A stretch of 64,000 nt of DNA from Hymenobacter telluris (GCF_017313265.1 NZ_JAFLQZ010000004.1:1-64000); one strand, 5' to 3'. Positions 34,314-43,986 are shown, counted from the first letter of the stretch. Program-made: numbers and translations. Notes: a model not told the origin generated them from the letters alone.

Positions 34314-34339
34314 TACGCGAAGCAAAGGCTTCGCGCTAC
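34314..34339. repeat. Single REP hairpin, cgcgaagc/gcttcgcg family
   Basis: tacgcgaagcaaaggcttcg with the following cgctac folds as an 8-pair stem with a 4-base loop. The same hairpin forms the inverted pair at 52404-52493. Here it is single, in the leader of the histidine kinase gene. Confidence 0.7.
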
Positions 34340-34397
34340 CGCCTACGAACACCGCTCAACGGCTCACCGACTGAAAGTTGGTATCACCTTCATTCCC

Positions 34398-36170
34398 ATG
34401 ACCTTAAAAACCAAAATCCGCCTGAGCATTCTCACTATGCTGGTGTTGCTGCTGGCGTTGGGCGGGTATGCGTTTCAAACCATCCAGCGGCTGGAAGGCG
34501 GCGCGCGGGGCATTCAGGTAGCCAACTTCAACTCCGTGGAATATGGCCTCCAGATGCTGCGGGCCGTGGAGCAATTAGAGCAGCAACCAACGGCCACCGC
34601 CCCGCTAGAGCAGTTTCGGTGGGCCCTCACCCGCGAAGCCGCTAACATCACCGAACGGGGCGAATTGGAGCTGGTTGACACGCTCACCCAACACCTGGCC
34701 GACTACCAAACCCTGGTGGATGAGCAGGCCCCGCGGGCAGACCAGCAACGCAAGCTGCGCCAGCTGCAAGCCGAAATTCACCGCGCTGTGGACCTCAATA
34801 CCGTTTCCTTTAACGCCAAAACGCAAGCTGCTACCACCAACGCCGCCCGCGCCCGGCAGATGGTCTTGATTTTCATTAGTTTGAGTGCCGCTATTGGCTT
34901 GGTGCTGATCGTGCGGCTGCCGCGGGAAGTGCTGCGCCCCCTGCGCCGCCTCACCGCCGATGTAGAGGACGTAGCCAGCCCCGGCCCTACCCACCTCGTG
35001 CCCATTGCCAAAAACGACGAAGTAGGCGCCGTAGCCCTCGCTCTGAACCGCGCATTCGGCTACATGCAAGACCAGCGCAGCGCCACCCGCGTAGCCCTGG
35101 CCACTGAGCGCAACCGCCTGGAAAGCCTGGTCGAGCACCTCGACGAAGGCCTGCTGCTGCTGGATGAAAGCGGCTGCGTACTACTCGCCAACCCCACCGC
35201 CCGGCGCCTGCTCGACCGTGCCGCCGCCGACCTGGTGGGGCACAAAGCCGAGGACCTGAGCCGCGAATCGGAGCTGTTGGCGCAACTTTTCCAACCGATG
35301 CTGGCCCCGGCTGCTTCGCCTACTACTGGCAGTTCGCCGCAGCTGTTTACGTTCCGGCACCAAGGCGAGGAAGTGTACTACCGGCTCACGGCCAGCCACA
35401 TCGTGTCGTACAACAAGGAGTTGCGGCAGACCGAGTTTGCGGGCCATATTCTGTCGTTGCGCAACGTGTCGGAGTTCAAGAAGCTCGATGAAGTGAAGTC
35501 CAACTTCCTGGCCACCGTATCGCACGAGCTGAAAACGCCGCTGGCTAGCATCAACCTGAGTTTGATGCTGCTGCAGGACGAGCGCACCGACCCCGAGGAG
35601 CGCCTGCGCATCGCCGACGGCATCCGGGAGGAAACTACCCGCCTGCTGGGCATGGTGGGCCAGCTCATCGACGTTTCGCGCCTTGACGCCGGGGCCGGTA
35701 TCAAGCTCGATGTGTGCCCGGTGGCCCTGGCCGACGTGGTGGAATACGCCGTAGATACCGTGCAGCCGCAGTTCCAAGACAAAGAGCTGATCCTGGAAAC
35801 CAACCTGCCGCCCACGCTACCCGCCGCCCGCGCCGACCTCGAAAAAACTACGTGGGTACTTATCAACCTACTAGCCAACGCCATCCGGTACTCGCCCCGG
35901 GGTGCCCGCCTGCTGGTGCAAGCCACCCAGCTGCCCACCCACGAGTTGCAAGTAAGCGTACAGGATTACGGCCCCGGCATCCCGGCAGAGTACCACGAAC
36001 GAATTTTTCAGCGCTTTGCCGAAGTTCCTAACCCCGCCGGCCACAAAGGCGGCTCCGGCCTGGGGTTGAGCATCTCCCGCGAGTTCATCAACGCCCAGGG
36101 CGGCCGCCTGTGGGTGGAAAGCTCGCCCGGCGCTGGCAGCCGGTTCCTGTTCACGCTGCCCAGCGAGTAA
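34398..36170 (+). CDS. HAMP/PAS sensor histidine kinase
   Basis: This 590-residue inner-membrane kinase has TM1 (about 9-28), an outer helical sensor domain of roughly 125 residues, TM2 (about 154-174, VLIFISLSAAIGLVLIV), a HAMP domain, a PAS domain (LDEGLLLLDESGCVLLANPT), HisKA with SHELKTPLAS (His about 375) and HATPase (NLLANAIRYSPRGARL, DYGPGIP, GGSGLGLSISREF). The layout is like KinB of Pseudomonas, whose partner AlgB is also an NtrC-type regulator, matching the gene just upstream; this is a resemblance of layout and not proof of orthology. The start MTLKTKIRL begins the TM1 leader; the frame upstream of it is repeat sequence. Confidence 0.9.
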   Translation: MTLKTKIRLSILTMLVLLLALGGYAFQTIQRLEGGARGIQVANFNSVEYGLQMLRAVEQLEQQPTATAPLEQFRWALTREAANITERGELELVDTLTQHLADYQTLVDEQAPRADQQRKLRQLQAEIHRAVDLNTVSFNAKTQAATTNAARARQMVLIFISLSAAIGLVLIVRLPREVLRPLRRLTADVEDVASPGPTHLVPIAKNDEVGAVALALNRAFGYMQDQRSATRVALATERNRLESLVEHLDEGLLLLDESGCVLLANPTARRLLDRAAADLVGHKAEDLSRESELLAQLFQPMLAPAASPTTGSSPQLFTFRHQGEEVYYRLTASHIVSYNKELRQTEFAGHILSLRNVSEFKKLDEVKSNFLATVSHELKTPLASINLSLMLLQDERTDPEERLRIADGIREETTRLLGMVGQLIDVSRLDAGAGIKLDVCPVALADVVEYAVDTVQPQFQDKELILETNLPPTLPAARADLEKTTWVLINLLANAIRYSPRGARLLVQATQLPTHELQVSVQDYGPGIPAEYHERIFQRFAEVPNPAGHKGGSGLGLSISREFINAQGGRLWVESSPGAGSRFLFTLPSE

Positions 36171-36335
36171 CTGAGCAGCGGAGTAACTGAGTAATGGAAC
36201 AACAGGCCGGGGGGGCTGGGCGCAGGGCAACGCAGCCTGAAGGTTCGTTTGGCAACACTGATACCCAGCAAGCAACGGCAAGAGCCCAGCACAACCAAAA
36301 AAAACGTTCTGATTACTTAGTTACTCCGCTGCTCC

Positions 36336-36752
36336 CTATTCCAGATGGCGCTGGAAATACACTTGCAGGATGGATTCCACCTTCTCTTTGGTGAGCGGCT
36401 TGTTGACCAGCCCGGCAACGGGAAGCTCCTGCACCCGTTCTAAGTCGCGGGAGTGCAACGAGGTAGTCAGCATAATTACCACGGCCGATTCCCGCTGCGT
36501 TATTGGTAGCTGCGCATACACTTCCAAGAACTCGATGCCATTCATAACGGGCATGTTCACATCGAGCAGGATCAGCGAAGGACAGTCAGCATTAGCGTCT
36601 GGGCACACTGCGTTCAGAGTAGCAAGGGCTTCCCGTCCGTTCTGGGCCGTCAGGAGCTTATCGGCTATTCCCAGCCTTTTTAATAGCAGCTCGTTAAGAA
36701 AATTAGTAGTTGAATCATCATCTACTAGCAGGATACTGGAAAGTTTCTGCAT
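36336..36752 (-). CDS. Single-domain response regulator, Rcp1-like
   Basis: This 138-residue protein is a lone receiver domain. It has ILLVDDDSTTN with the acidic pocket, LILLDVNMPVMNG with the phospho-acceptor Asp, the extended charged loop typical of phytochrome-linked Rcp1 regulators, VIMLTTSLHSRD with the conserved Thr, and NKPLTKEKV with Lys. It has no output domain and probably acts through protein contact or as a phosphate shuttle. It follows the multi-PAS kinase on the same strand by 78 bases, so they form a kinase-receiver pair. The start MQKLSS was preferred to the ATG five codons upstream. Confidence 0.88.
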   Translation of the reverse strand: MQKLSSILLVDDDSTTNFLNELLLKRLGIADKLLTAQNGREALATLNAVCPDANADCPSLILLDVNMPVMNGIEFLEVYAQLPITQRESAVVIMLTTSLHSRDLERVQELPVAGLVNKPLTKEKVESILQVYFQRHLE

Positions 36753-36830
36753 ACGTATAAACTCCACTCAAAATGGTTGGCCTTACTAACAACAGGCCGA
36801 ATCAAAGAGCCTAGTGTGGAGCTATACGAG

Positions 36831-39800
36831 TTAGCGCGGGAAAAAGACGATAAACGTGGTGCCTTCTCCCAATTGACTTTGCACCTGAATACGCCCGCCA
36901 ACATTTTCAATCATCCGTTTCACCATGTATAGTCCTATTCCGGTGCCTTCCACATGGTCGTGAAACCGCTGAAACATACCAAACAGGCGTGCCTGCTGCC
37001 CTTCGTCGAGCCCCAGGCCATTGTCTTCCACTTCCAGCACGGCGTAGCCCTTGGCTTGGTGGCAGCGCACAACCACCTGCGGCGGCCGGTTGGGGTGGCT
37101 GTATTTGAGGGCGTTGCTGAGCAGGTTGTACACCACGCTCCGTAAGTTCTTCTGGGAAAAGGAAATAGTGGGGCAGGTTCCCACATCCACCCGCAGCGTG
37201 GCCTGGGTGGCGGCCAGCAAAGGAGTTAAATCCAGGCGGACTTCCTCCAGGATGGCGGCCAGATCCACCGTTTGCGTGGGCTGGATTTGCTCTTTCTGAA
37301 GCTTGGTGACGTCGGTTAGGTGGTTGATGGTTTTCTGGAAACGCTCCACCGCGCCCTGCATCATATCCAGGATGGGCTGCACCTGGTCCTCGTTGGCAAC
37401 GCTGGGCGGCAGCTGATGGGTCAGGGCCTGAAGCAAGCCCTCAATATTGGCAATGGGCGCGCGCAAATCGTGCGACGCCGTGTAAATGAAGTTGTCGAGG
37501 TCGACGTTGGTGCGGCTCAGCTGCTGGTTGGTATCCGACAGTTCTTCGTTGGTGGCTTGCATCTCTTCGTTGATGGCCGCCAGCTCCTCGTTCAGCTCCT
37601 GCACTTCCCAGCTGCTTTGCTCTACCTGCTGGCGGGCGCGCACCTGCTCGGTTACATCAATGGCCACGCAGATAATCCCCGTAATTGTTTCCTGCTCATC
37701 GCGCAGCGGCTGGTACACAAAGTTGTAGTACCCCATTTCATTGGGAGCATGGTGTTCCAGCTGACCTGCCCGCTCTCGCATTACCTGCGGCATCCCCGTG
37801 TGCCACACCTCGTCAAGCAATTCCTCGTAGCCCTGGTCTTTCAGTTCCGGTACCGCTTCAAAAAAGGGTTTGCCCAGCAAATCCGAAATCGGGCGCCCCA
37901 GCATGGCACTCATGGACGGGTTGACAACCTCGAGGATGTAGGCAGGGCCGCGCAGCACGAAAATAGCGGCCGGGGCCTGCTCAAATACCGCCTGTAGCTG
38001 TTGCTGCATGGCCTCGCGCTGCCGCCGGGCCAGCACCTGCCCGGTTACATCATAAGCGAAAACGGAGATGCCTACAATCTGGCTGTTTTCGCGGTACGGT
38101 TGGTAGGTGAAGTTGAAGTAAGTTTTTTTAGGTGGCCGACCGTTAGGCTGCTCAATTGCGAGCGGCATCTCATCTCCGAAGAAAGTTTCGCCGGTGTCGT
38201 ATACCTTGTTGAGCAGCGCTACAAAACCCTGTGCGGCAGCGTCAGGCTGGATTTCGGCAATGGTACGGCCCAGCATTTCACGCCCCGGAAACAGCTGTTG
38301 GTACGCCTTGTTGTAATACTCGACCCGGTGCTGAGGGCCCCGCAGCAACACGATGCACGCGGGCGTCTGCTCGAACACCTGATAGAACGATTCGCGCTGC
38401 TGCGCCTGATGCTGGGCGGCCGCCAGCACTTCGGCCTGCAAGGCTTCGGCCCGCTTCCGGATATGGACCTGCGCCGTGGTTTCAAAAGCAAATACCAGCA
38501 CGCCATCAATATGCCCGTGCTCGTTGTAGCGGGCCTGCTGGATGTAGTTGAAATAGAAGGGTTCCAACTCGTCGCCGGCGTAGCGCGCCACAGGCACCAG
38601 CATATCCTTTTCCTCGTGCGTAACGCCCGTTTCGTACACCTGGCGTAGGGTTTGCCACACCGGCAGGCCCGTTAGCTCCGGCAACGCTTCCAAAATGGGC
38701 TTGCCTAGCAGCTCGCGGCCCGGAAACAGCTGCTGGTAACGCGGATTCACTAGTTCGTACACCAGCTCGGGCCCGTCCAGAATGCAGATAGCGGCCGGGG
38801 CTTGCCTGAAAAACAGCTCCAAGCGGGCCCGTTGCCGCTCGGTTTCCTGCTGCGCAGCTTGCACCTGCCGGGTGCGGACAAGCACCCGGTTTTCCAGCGT
38901 ATTATTCAACTCCATCAGGGCCTGCTCACTGATTTGCAATTCAGTGATACTGGCCCTGATTTCCTCGTTAGCGGCTTGCAGTTCCTCGTTGGCCGCGGCT
39001 AGCTCCTCGTTGAGCACCTGCACCTGCCGGCGGGCGCGTACCTGCTCGGTCACGTCGTAGGCGAAATTGAGGATGCCATCTACGTTGTTCTGCGAGTCGC
39101 GCAAGCCTTGCAGAAATATGTTGTAGTAGCGTTGCTCCAGCTTGCCGGTATTCAACCTGTCCACCCAAGCCTCTGACTCATAGCTGTAGTACGGCTCCCC
39201 CGTGCGGTACACTTCATCGAACACCTCGAAGTAGTTCTGCCCTTCCAGCTCGGGTAGCACCTCACGGATAGGGCGTCCTTGAAAGCTACGCCCCGGAAAT
39301 AACTGCTGGTAATACGGGTTTACAAGCTGATAAATATGGTTGGGGCCGTGGTACGTGGATACGCTGGCCGGGAGCTGTTCCAGCACCGTATAGAGCCGCT
39401 GGCGTTGGGTTTCGGCTTCCACCTGCGCAGCTTCGGCCACCTGAGCGGCCGCCATCAGGGCCTCGTTGGCCGCTTCAAGCTGCTGGTTGAGGCGCTGGAG
39501 TTGGGCCTCGTTGTGCTCCACATTGCGGCGGGCCTTCACCTGCGCCGTTACTTCGTAGGCAAATACCAGAATCCCGTCTATTTCGCCTTCCAGATTACGG
39601 GTGGCCTGGTAAATGAAGTTGTAATAGTTTTCGCCCAGGCTGCCGGAGTTGCTGTGGTCGAGTTGCACCAGCATTTCTTGGGCCCGAAACGTTTCGCCGG
39701 TCCGGTACACCTCATCCAGCAGTCCAAAAATGGGTTGCCCTACCAGTTCCGGCATGGCCTCGGCAATAGGCATGCCCACCAACGGCCGCTCCCCCACTAG

Positions 39801-40379
39801 CTGCTGATACGGCGGATTCACCAACCGAAAAATGTGCTCCGGCCCCTCGAAAATGCAGATCATGGCCGGAGCCTGCATAAAGATATTGTGCAGCTGCTGG
39901 CGCTGAAGCTCGGCATCGGCCCGGGCTTGCTGCTCACGGGCTTGGCTTTCGCGCAAGGCCTGCTCTACTGCCGTCCGCTGGTGGTCGGCAGTGTCGGAGA
40001 AGCTCACCACCAGCAGGTCGCCGCTACGGTCGGCGCTTAGCTGAAAGTAGTTATCAAGCCCGTCGTGCTGATAGTTGACGTCGAACCGGTTAAGCTGCCC
40101 GAGCAGAAAAGCGGTGCGGTAGAAATCGAAAATGCCCTCGGCTTTGGCGTTGGGGTAGAGCGTAAGAAACGTGTCGGTTGGGTGCTCAGGCAGCTGAAGC
40201 ATCTGCTGCGCAGCCGCGTTGAGGCGCACATACGCCAGGTCGATGATGTCAGTTTCATCATCGGGCGCGTACACCGGCCGGAAAAGGATAATCCCGTTCA
40301 ATGACACGCGCAGAAGCGTTTCCAGCAGGTTGGCAGCAGCGGACGACTCGGGAAGTAGCGGCACTGAAGAATCAGACAT
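36831..40379 (-). CDS. Soluble multi-PAS sensor histidine kinase
   Basis: This 1182-residue kinase has no membrane helix or signal peptide. It contains a divergent first PAS (about 20-135) and five similar PAS/PAC units at about 160-285, 325-455, 520-650, 665-795 and 800-930. Each repeats a pattern such as GPEHIFRLVNPPYQQL, PIxExLPELxGQ, DEVYRTGE, YYNFxYQ and GILVFAYDVT. Coiled coils rich in NEELAAANEEL join them. HisKA has YTASHDLRAPIAN (His about 969) and the HATPase has NLLSNALKYSHP, DNGLGLD and GTGIGLYMVKRM. It probably senses a cytosolic signal and passes phosphate to the lone receiver encoded next. The near-repetition of PAS units suggests growth by duplication. Confidence 0.93.
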   Translation of the reverse strand: MSDSSVPLLPESSAAANLLETLLRVSLNGIILFRPVYAPDDETDIIDLAYVRLNAAAQQMLQLPEHPTDTFLTLYPNAKAEGIFDFYRTAFLLGQLNRFDVNYQHDGLDNYFQLSADRSGDLLVVSFSDTADHQRTAVEQALRESQAREQQARADAELQRQQLHNIFMQAPAMICIFEGPEHIFRLVNPPYQQLVGERPLVGMPIAEAMPELVGQPIFGLLDEVYRTGETFRAQEMLVQLDHSNSGSLGENYYNFIYQATRNLEGEIDGILVFAYEVTAQVKARRNVEHNEAQLQRLNQQLEAANEALMAAAQVAEAAQVEAETQRQRLYTVLEQLPASVSTYHGPNHIYQLVNPYYQQLFPGRSFQGRPIREVLPELEGQNYFEVFDEVYRTGEPYYSYESEAWVDRLNTGKLEQRYYNIFLQGLRDSQNNVDGILNFAYDVTEQVRARRQVQVLNEELAAANEELQAANEEIRASITELQISEQALMELNNTLENRVLVRTRQVQAAQQETERQRARLELFFRQAPAAICILDGPELVYELVNPRYQQLFPGRELLGKPILEALPELTGLPVWQTLRQVYETGVTHEEKDMLVPVARYAGDELEPFYFNYIQQARYNEHGHIDGVLVFAFETTAQVHIRKRAEALQAEVLAAAQHQAQQRESFYQVFEQTPACIVLLRGPQHRVEYYNKAYQQLFPGREMLGRTIAEIQPDAAAQGFVALLNKVYDTGETFFGDEMPLAIEQPNGRPPKKTYFNFTYQPYRENSQIVGISVFAYDVTGQVLARRQREAMQQQLQAVFEQAPAAIFVLRGPAYILEVVNPSMSAMLGRPISDLLGKPFFEAVPELKDQGYEELLDEVWHTGMPQVMRERAGQLEHHAPNEMGYYNFVYQPLRDEQETITGIICVAIDVTEQVRARQQVEQSSWEVQELNEELAAINEEMQATNEELSDTNQQLSRTNVDLDNFIYTASHDLRAPIANIEGLLQALTHQLPPSVANEDQVQPILDMMQGAVERFQKTINHLTDVTKLQKEQIQPTQTVDLAAILEEVRLDLTPLLAATQATLRVDVGTCPTISFSQKNLRSVVYNLLSNALKYSHPNRPPQVVVRCHQAKGYAVLEVEDNGLGLDEGQQARLFGMFQRFHDHVEGTGIGLYMVKRMIENVGGRIQVQSQLGEGTTFIVFFPR

Positions 40380-40523
40380 ACGAATAAAAAGCGCAATTCT
40401 AACAACCGTTTCCGCTTCCTACAGCAGCCAAGGGAAACAGGTGCAAGTTCAGATAATCCAAGCAAAACGCAGCGGTGCCATTAGGCGAGGCCGTTGAAAT
40501 TAGCCCTTCCCGGCAATTCGCCG

Positions 40524-40531
40524 TAATTTCG
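40524..40531 (+). promoter_or_regulatory. Possible -7 element for leuS (TAATTTCG)
   Basis: taatttcg matches seven of eight positions of TAnnTTTG and lies 31 bases before the leuS ATG, in the gap divergent to the multi-PAS kinase gene. No clear -33 element was found. Confidence 0.33.
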
Positions 40532-40562
40532 CTTTCCCTAACAAACGGATTAACCCAACCTC

Positions 40563-43409
40563 ATGCCCGGTTACAGTCCCCAGGAAATAGAGAAGAAATG
40601 GCAGGCCCACTGGCAAGCCCAGCAAACGTTCAAAGCCGACAACAGTTCGGCAAAGCCGAAGTTTTATGCGCTGGATATGTTCCCGTACCCCAGCGGCGCA
40701 GGCCTGCACGTAGGGCACCCGCTCGGCTACATTGCCTCCGATATTGTGGCGCGCTACAAGCGCCTGCGCGGCTATAATGTGCTGCACCCCATGGGTTTCG
40801 ACTCGTTTGGGCTGCCCGCCGAGCAGTACGCCATCCAAACCGGCCAGCACCCGGCCGTCACCACCGAGAAAAACATTGATACCTATATCCGGCAGCTTAG
40901 CTCCCTGGGGTTCAGCTACGACTGGAGCCGCGAAATCCGCACCTCCGACCCGGCTTATTACAAGTGGACGCAGTGGATTTTCCTGAAGCTGTTCAACAGC
41001 TGGTACAACCTGGACACCAACCGCGCCGAGCCGCTGAAAACCCTGCTGGCGAAGTTCGAGCAGAACGGCAGCGAAGGCATCCGGGCGGCCGGCGGCGACG
41101 AGGAGCGGCACAGCTTCACGGCCGGCCAGTGGCAGAGCTTTACGGAGAAGCAGCGCCTGCAAGCCGTGCACCCCTATCGCCTTGCTTATCAGCAGGATAC
41201 TTACGTAAACTGGTGCGCCGGCCTGGGTACGGTACTCAGCAATGATGAGGTGAAGGACGGCCTTTCGGAGCGCGGCGGCTTCCCCGTGGAGCGCCGCCTG
41301 ATGCCGCAGTGGAACCTGCGCATCACTGCCTACGCCGACCGGCTCCTGCAAGGCCTCGACACGCTCGACTGGCCCGATGCCGTAAAGGAAATGCAGCGCA
41401 ACTGGATTGGCCGCAGCATCGGGGCCGAAGTGACGTTTCCAATTAAAAATGAAGAATTAAAAATTAAAAATTCGGTTGGGGAATCCACTGACGGCCAACA
41501 ACCAACAACCAACAACCAACAACCAGCCATCAAGGTGTACACCACCCGCGTGGACACCATCTATGGCGCTACGTTCCTGGTGCTGGCGCCGGAGCACGAG
41601 CTGGTGCAGCAGTTGACCACGCCGGAGCAGCAGCAGACCATTACCGACTACATCGACGCCACCAAGCGCCGCTCGGAGCGCGACCGGATGGCCGATGTGA
41701 AGGCGGTTTCGGGGGCTTTTACGGGGTCCTACGCCGTTAATCCGGTGTCGGGTGAGCCCGTGCCGATTTGGATTGCCGACTACGTGCTGGCCGGCTACGG
41801 CACCGGCGCAGTGATGGCCGTACCGTCCGGCGACCAGCGCGACTACCTGTTTGCCAAGCACTTCCACCTGCCCATCGTGCAGGTAACGGACGCGCAGCAA
41901 GCCCTTGACGAGCAAGCCGACCCCACCAAGGAAGGCCGCTACATCAATTCCGGCATCATCAACGGCCTCGGCTACAAGGAAGCCACCACCAAACTCATCG
42001 AGTTTCTGGAGGAGAAAGGCCTCGGCAAAGGCAAAACCAACTTCCGCATCCGCGACGCCATTTTCGGCCGCCAGCGCTACTGGGGCGAGCCGATTCCGAT
42101 TTACTACAAAGACGGTGTAGCCTATGGCGTGGCCGAAGCGGATTTGCCGCTGGTGCTGCCCGAAATCGACGAGTACAAGCCCACCGAAACCGGCGAGCCG
42201 CCCCTCGGCCGCGCCAAAGACTGGAAGTACAAAGGCCAGTACGACTACGAGCTGAGCACCATGCCCGGCTGGGCCGGCTCCAGCTGGTACTACCTCCGCT
42301 ACATGGACCCGCACAACGCCGAGCGGTTCGTGGGCGAAGCGGCCGAGCAGTACTGGCAGAACGTGGACCTCTACCTCGGCGGCGCCGAGCACGCCACCGG
42401 CCACCTGCTCTACTCCCGCTTCTGGCACCTCTTCCTCAAGGATTTGGGCCTGGTAACTGCGAATGAGCCATTCCAAAAGCTGATTAATCAGGGCATGATC
42501 CTGGGCCGCTCGAACTTCGTGTATCGCATCAACGGCACCAACACGTTTGTAACGCTCGGCAAGAAAGATCAGCACCAAACCACTGCCCTGCACGTCGATG
42601 TTAACATCGTACACAACGATGTCTTGGACACTGAGGCCTTCAAAAAGTCGCGGCCTGACTACAATAGTGCTGAATTCATCCTTGAAGATGATGGACGTTA
42701 TGTGAGCGGTTGGGAAGTCGAGAAGATGTCGAAGGCCAAGTTCAACGTGGTCAACCCCGACGTGCTGGTAGGCCAATACGGTGCCGATGCGCTACGTGTG
42801 TACGAAATGTTCCTGGGGCCGCTGGAGCAGTTCAAGCCGTGGAACACCAACGGCATGAGCGGTGTGGGCGGCTTCCTCAAGAAGTTCTGGCGCCTCTACC
42901 ACCCCGCCGATGGCGCCTTTGCCGTAACCGACGAAGCCCCGAAACCCGCGGAGCTGAAGGCGCTGCACAAGGCCATCCGGAAGGTAGAAGAAGACATCGA
43001 GCGGTTCAGCTTCAACACCACCGTCAGTGCCCTGATGATTACGGTGAACGAGCTAACCGCCCTCGACTGCCACAAACGCGCCATTCTGGAGCCGCTGGTA
43101 GTTATTCTGTCGCCGTACGCACCGCACTTGGCCGAGGAGCTGTGGCAGCTGCTGGGCCACGAGGCCGGCAGTATCAGCTCGGCCACGTATCCGGAGTTCC
43201 GGGAAGAATTCCTGGTGGAAGATACCGTGAACTACCCGGTAGCTATCAACGGCAAGGTGCGCGAGCAGATGTCCTTTGCCGCCACTGCCACTGCCGCTGA
43301 CATTGAAGCTGCCGTGCTCGGCTCCGATTTCCTGGCCAAGTTCGGCGACGGTAAAACCGCCAAGAAGGTCATCGTTGTGCCCGGCCGCATGGTGAACGTG
43401 GTGGTGTAG
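40563..43409 (+). CDS. leuS: Leucyl-tRNA synthetase
   Basis: This 948-residue enzyme charges tRNA-Leu. The class I motifs are [17 protein letters not shown] (HIGH-type HVGH at 49-52) and EKMSKAKFN (KMSKS loop at about 720-725). The CP1 editing domain has [20 protein letters not shown] and [16 protein letters not shown] with the editing Asp. The leucine-specific insert and anticodon-binding helices follow, ending in [13 protein letters not shown]. Odd: at about residues 294-322, between EVTFP and VYTTR, there is a low-complexity insertion ([13 protein letters not shown]... [11 protein letters not shown]) encoded by A+T-rich repeat DNA and four copies of the 7-mer ccaacaa. The equivalent loop in E. 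coli LeuRS is only about 10 residues. Confidence 0.97.
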   Translation: MPGYSPQEIEKKWQAHWQAQQTFKADNSSAKPKFYALDMFPYPSGAGLHVGHPLGYIASDIVARYKRLRGYNVLHPMGFDSFGLPAEQYAIQTGQHPAVTTEKNIDTYIRQLSSLGFSYDWSREIRTSDPAYYKWTQWIFLKLFNSWYNLDTNRAEPLKTLLAKFEQNGSEGIRAAGGDEERHSFTAGQWQSFTEKQRLQAVHPYRLAYQQDTYVNWCAGLGTVLSNDEVKDGLSERGGFPVERRLMPQWNLRITAYADRLLQGLDTLDWPDAVKEMQRNWIGRSIGAEVTFPIKNEELKIKNSVGESTDGQQPTTNNQQPAIKVYTTRVDTIYGATFLVLAPEHELVQQLTTPEQQQTITDYIDATKRRSERDRMADVKAVSGAFTGSYAVNPVSGEPVPIWIADYVLAGYGTGAVMAVPSGDQRDYLFAKHFHLPIVQVTDAQQALDEQADPTKEGRYINSGIINGLGYKEATTKLIEFLEEKGLGKGKTNFRIRDAIFGRQRYWGEPIPIYYKDGVAYGVAEADLPLVLPEIDEYKPTETGEPPLGRAKDWKYKGQYDYELSTMPGWAGSSWYYLRYMDPHNAERFVGEAAEQYWQNVDLYLGGAEHATGHLLYSRFWHLFLKDLGLVTANEPFQKLINQGMILGRSNFVYRINGTNTFVTLGKKDQHQTTALHVDVNIVHNDVLDTEAFKKSRPDYNSAEFILEDDGRYVSGWEVEKMSKAKFNVVNPDVLVGQYGADALRVYEMFLGPLEQFKPWNTNGMSGVGGFLKKFWRLYHPADGAFAVTDEAPKPAELKALHKAIRKVEEDIERFSFNTTVSALMITVNELTALDCHKRAILEPLVVILSPYAPHLAEELWQLLGHEAGSISSATYPEFREEFLVEDTVNYPVAINGKVREQMSFAATATAADIEAAVLGSDFLAKFGDGKTAKKVIVVPGRMVNVVV
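41441..41527 (+). repeat. In-frame low-complexity insertion in leuS with (CCAACAA)4 tandem repeat
   Basis: Bases 41441-41473 are an A+T-rich simple sequence (aattaaaaatgaagaattaa followed by further attaaaaa units) inside a high-GC gene. Bases 41495-41522 are four exact tandem copies of ccaacaa, followed by a decayed copy. The 29 codons keep the reading frame. Seven is not a multiple of three, so gain or loss of one copy would break leuS. Confidence 0.85.
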
Positions 43410-43431
43410 CTGGTGCCACGTTGATAAAGTG

Positions 43432-43470
43432 AAAAGCCCCGTTGGAGTCGTTCCAGCGGGGCTTTTTTAT
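43432..43470 (+). terminator. Rho-independent terminator after leuS
   Basis: aaaagccccgttgga and tccagcggggctttttt pair over about 13 bases and end in tttttt, about 25 bases after the leuS stop. Confidence 0.9.
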
Positions 43471-43544
43471 ATCAGGTCGTTTTCACGCAGCAGGTCGTCC
43501 CGCTCTTTATCGGAAATGGAATCCTGCTTGGATTTATCGTACAC
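43467..43544 (-). pseudogene. Possible 3' remnant of a small gene
   Basis: On the minus strand a 25-codon frame (VYDKSKQDSISDKERDDLLR then ENDLI, stop) has strongly protein-like composition but no start except GTG and a stop 5 codons upstream. It looks like the C-terminal tail of a gene cut off by the palindromic element at 43565-43725. It could equally be a chance frame. Confidence 0.25.
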
Positions 43545-43564
43545 AATTAACCTACGTTACAAAA

Positions 43565-43725
43565 TAGCCGCGTAGCGGCGGAAGGTTTGTAGTAGATGGA
43601 TGATTTTCCTGGAACGACGCGCCGCGTAGTGGTGCCAGAAGCCGATGGAACGTCTCTTGCACCGCTACGCGGCGCAGGATGTCGTTGGCTCGTGGGGCTA
43701 CAAACCTTTCGCCGCTACGCGGCTA
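43565..43725. repeat. Nested palindromic element (tagccgcgtagcggcgg family)
   Basis: Outer arms 43565-43592 and 43698-43725 (tagccgcgtagcggcg... / ...gccgctacgcggcta) match with one mismatch over 28 bases. Inside, 43613-43635 and 43659-43686 form a second inverted pair built on gcgccgcgtagtggtgc, with a five-base gap. All four arms carry a gccgcgtagcggc-type core. The gap 43410-43749 is filled by the leuS terminator, a possible gene remnant and this element. Confidence 0.75.
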
Positions 43726-43749
43726 CTCCGCAATTTTAGGTGACTTGCC

Positions 43750-43986
43750 TTATAGCTCATCAATCAGCTCATCTAAAGACCGAAGCTTGATTTTTCCCTG
43801 CTGGTGCAGTTCCACTTGCTCTAAGGCTTCCTTCATTTCGTCGACCCACTCCTGCTGAGCAGGCGTGAGCTTTTTCTCTTTCGGGGCGCGAACGGGCTTG
43901 GCTTCCACTTCGAAAGCAAAGCTTTTGAGCACCTTCATCAGGAAGGCGTATTGCTCATCGGGAACGGTCAATAGTATCTGGCGCAT
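43750..43986 (-). CDS. Small soluble protein, antitoxin-like, unknown function
   Basis: This 78-residue protein starts MRQILLTVPDEQYAFLMKVL, a short strand-helix typical of ribbon-helix-helix or RelB-type antitoxins, then has a basic-acidic linker (APKEKKLTPAQQEWVDEMK) and a helical tail ending RSLDELIDEL. Bacteroidota carry many such 70-80-residue proteins upstream of RelE/ParE toxins. No toxin gene follows; instead there is a palindromic element and a fragmentary frame, so it may be an orphan. The assignment is weak. Confidence 0.5.
   Translation of the reverse strand: MRQILLTVPDEQYAFLMKVLKSFAFEVEAKPVRAPKEKKLTPAQQEWVDEMKEALEQVELHQQGKIKLRSLDELIDEL

Noticed and set aside
32815..36170. Naming the sigma-54 regulator and kinase algB and kinB
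   Set aside because: Only domain layout matches the Pseudomonas pair; no sequence-specific evidence or alginate biosynthesis genes exist here.
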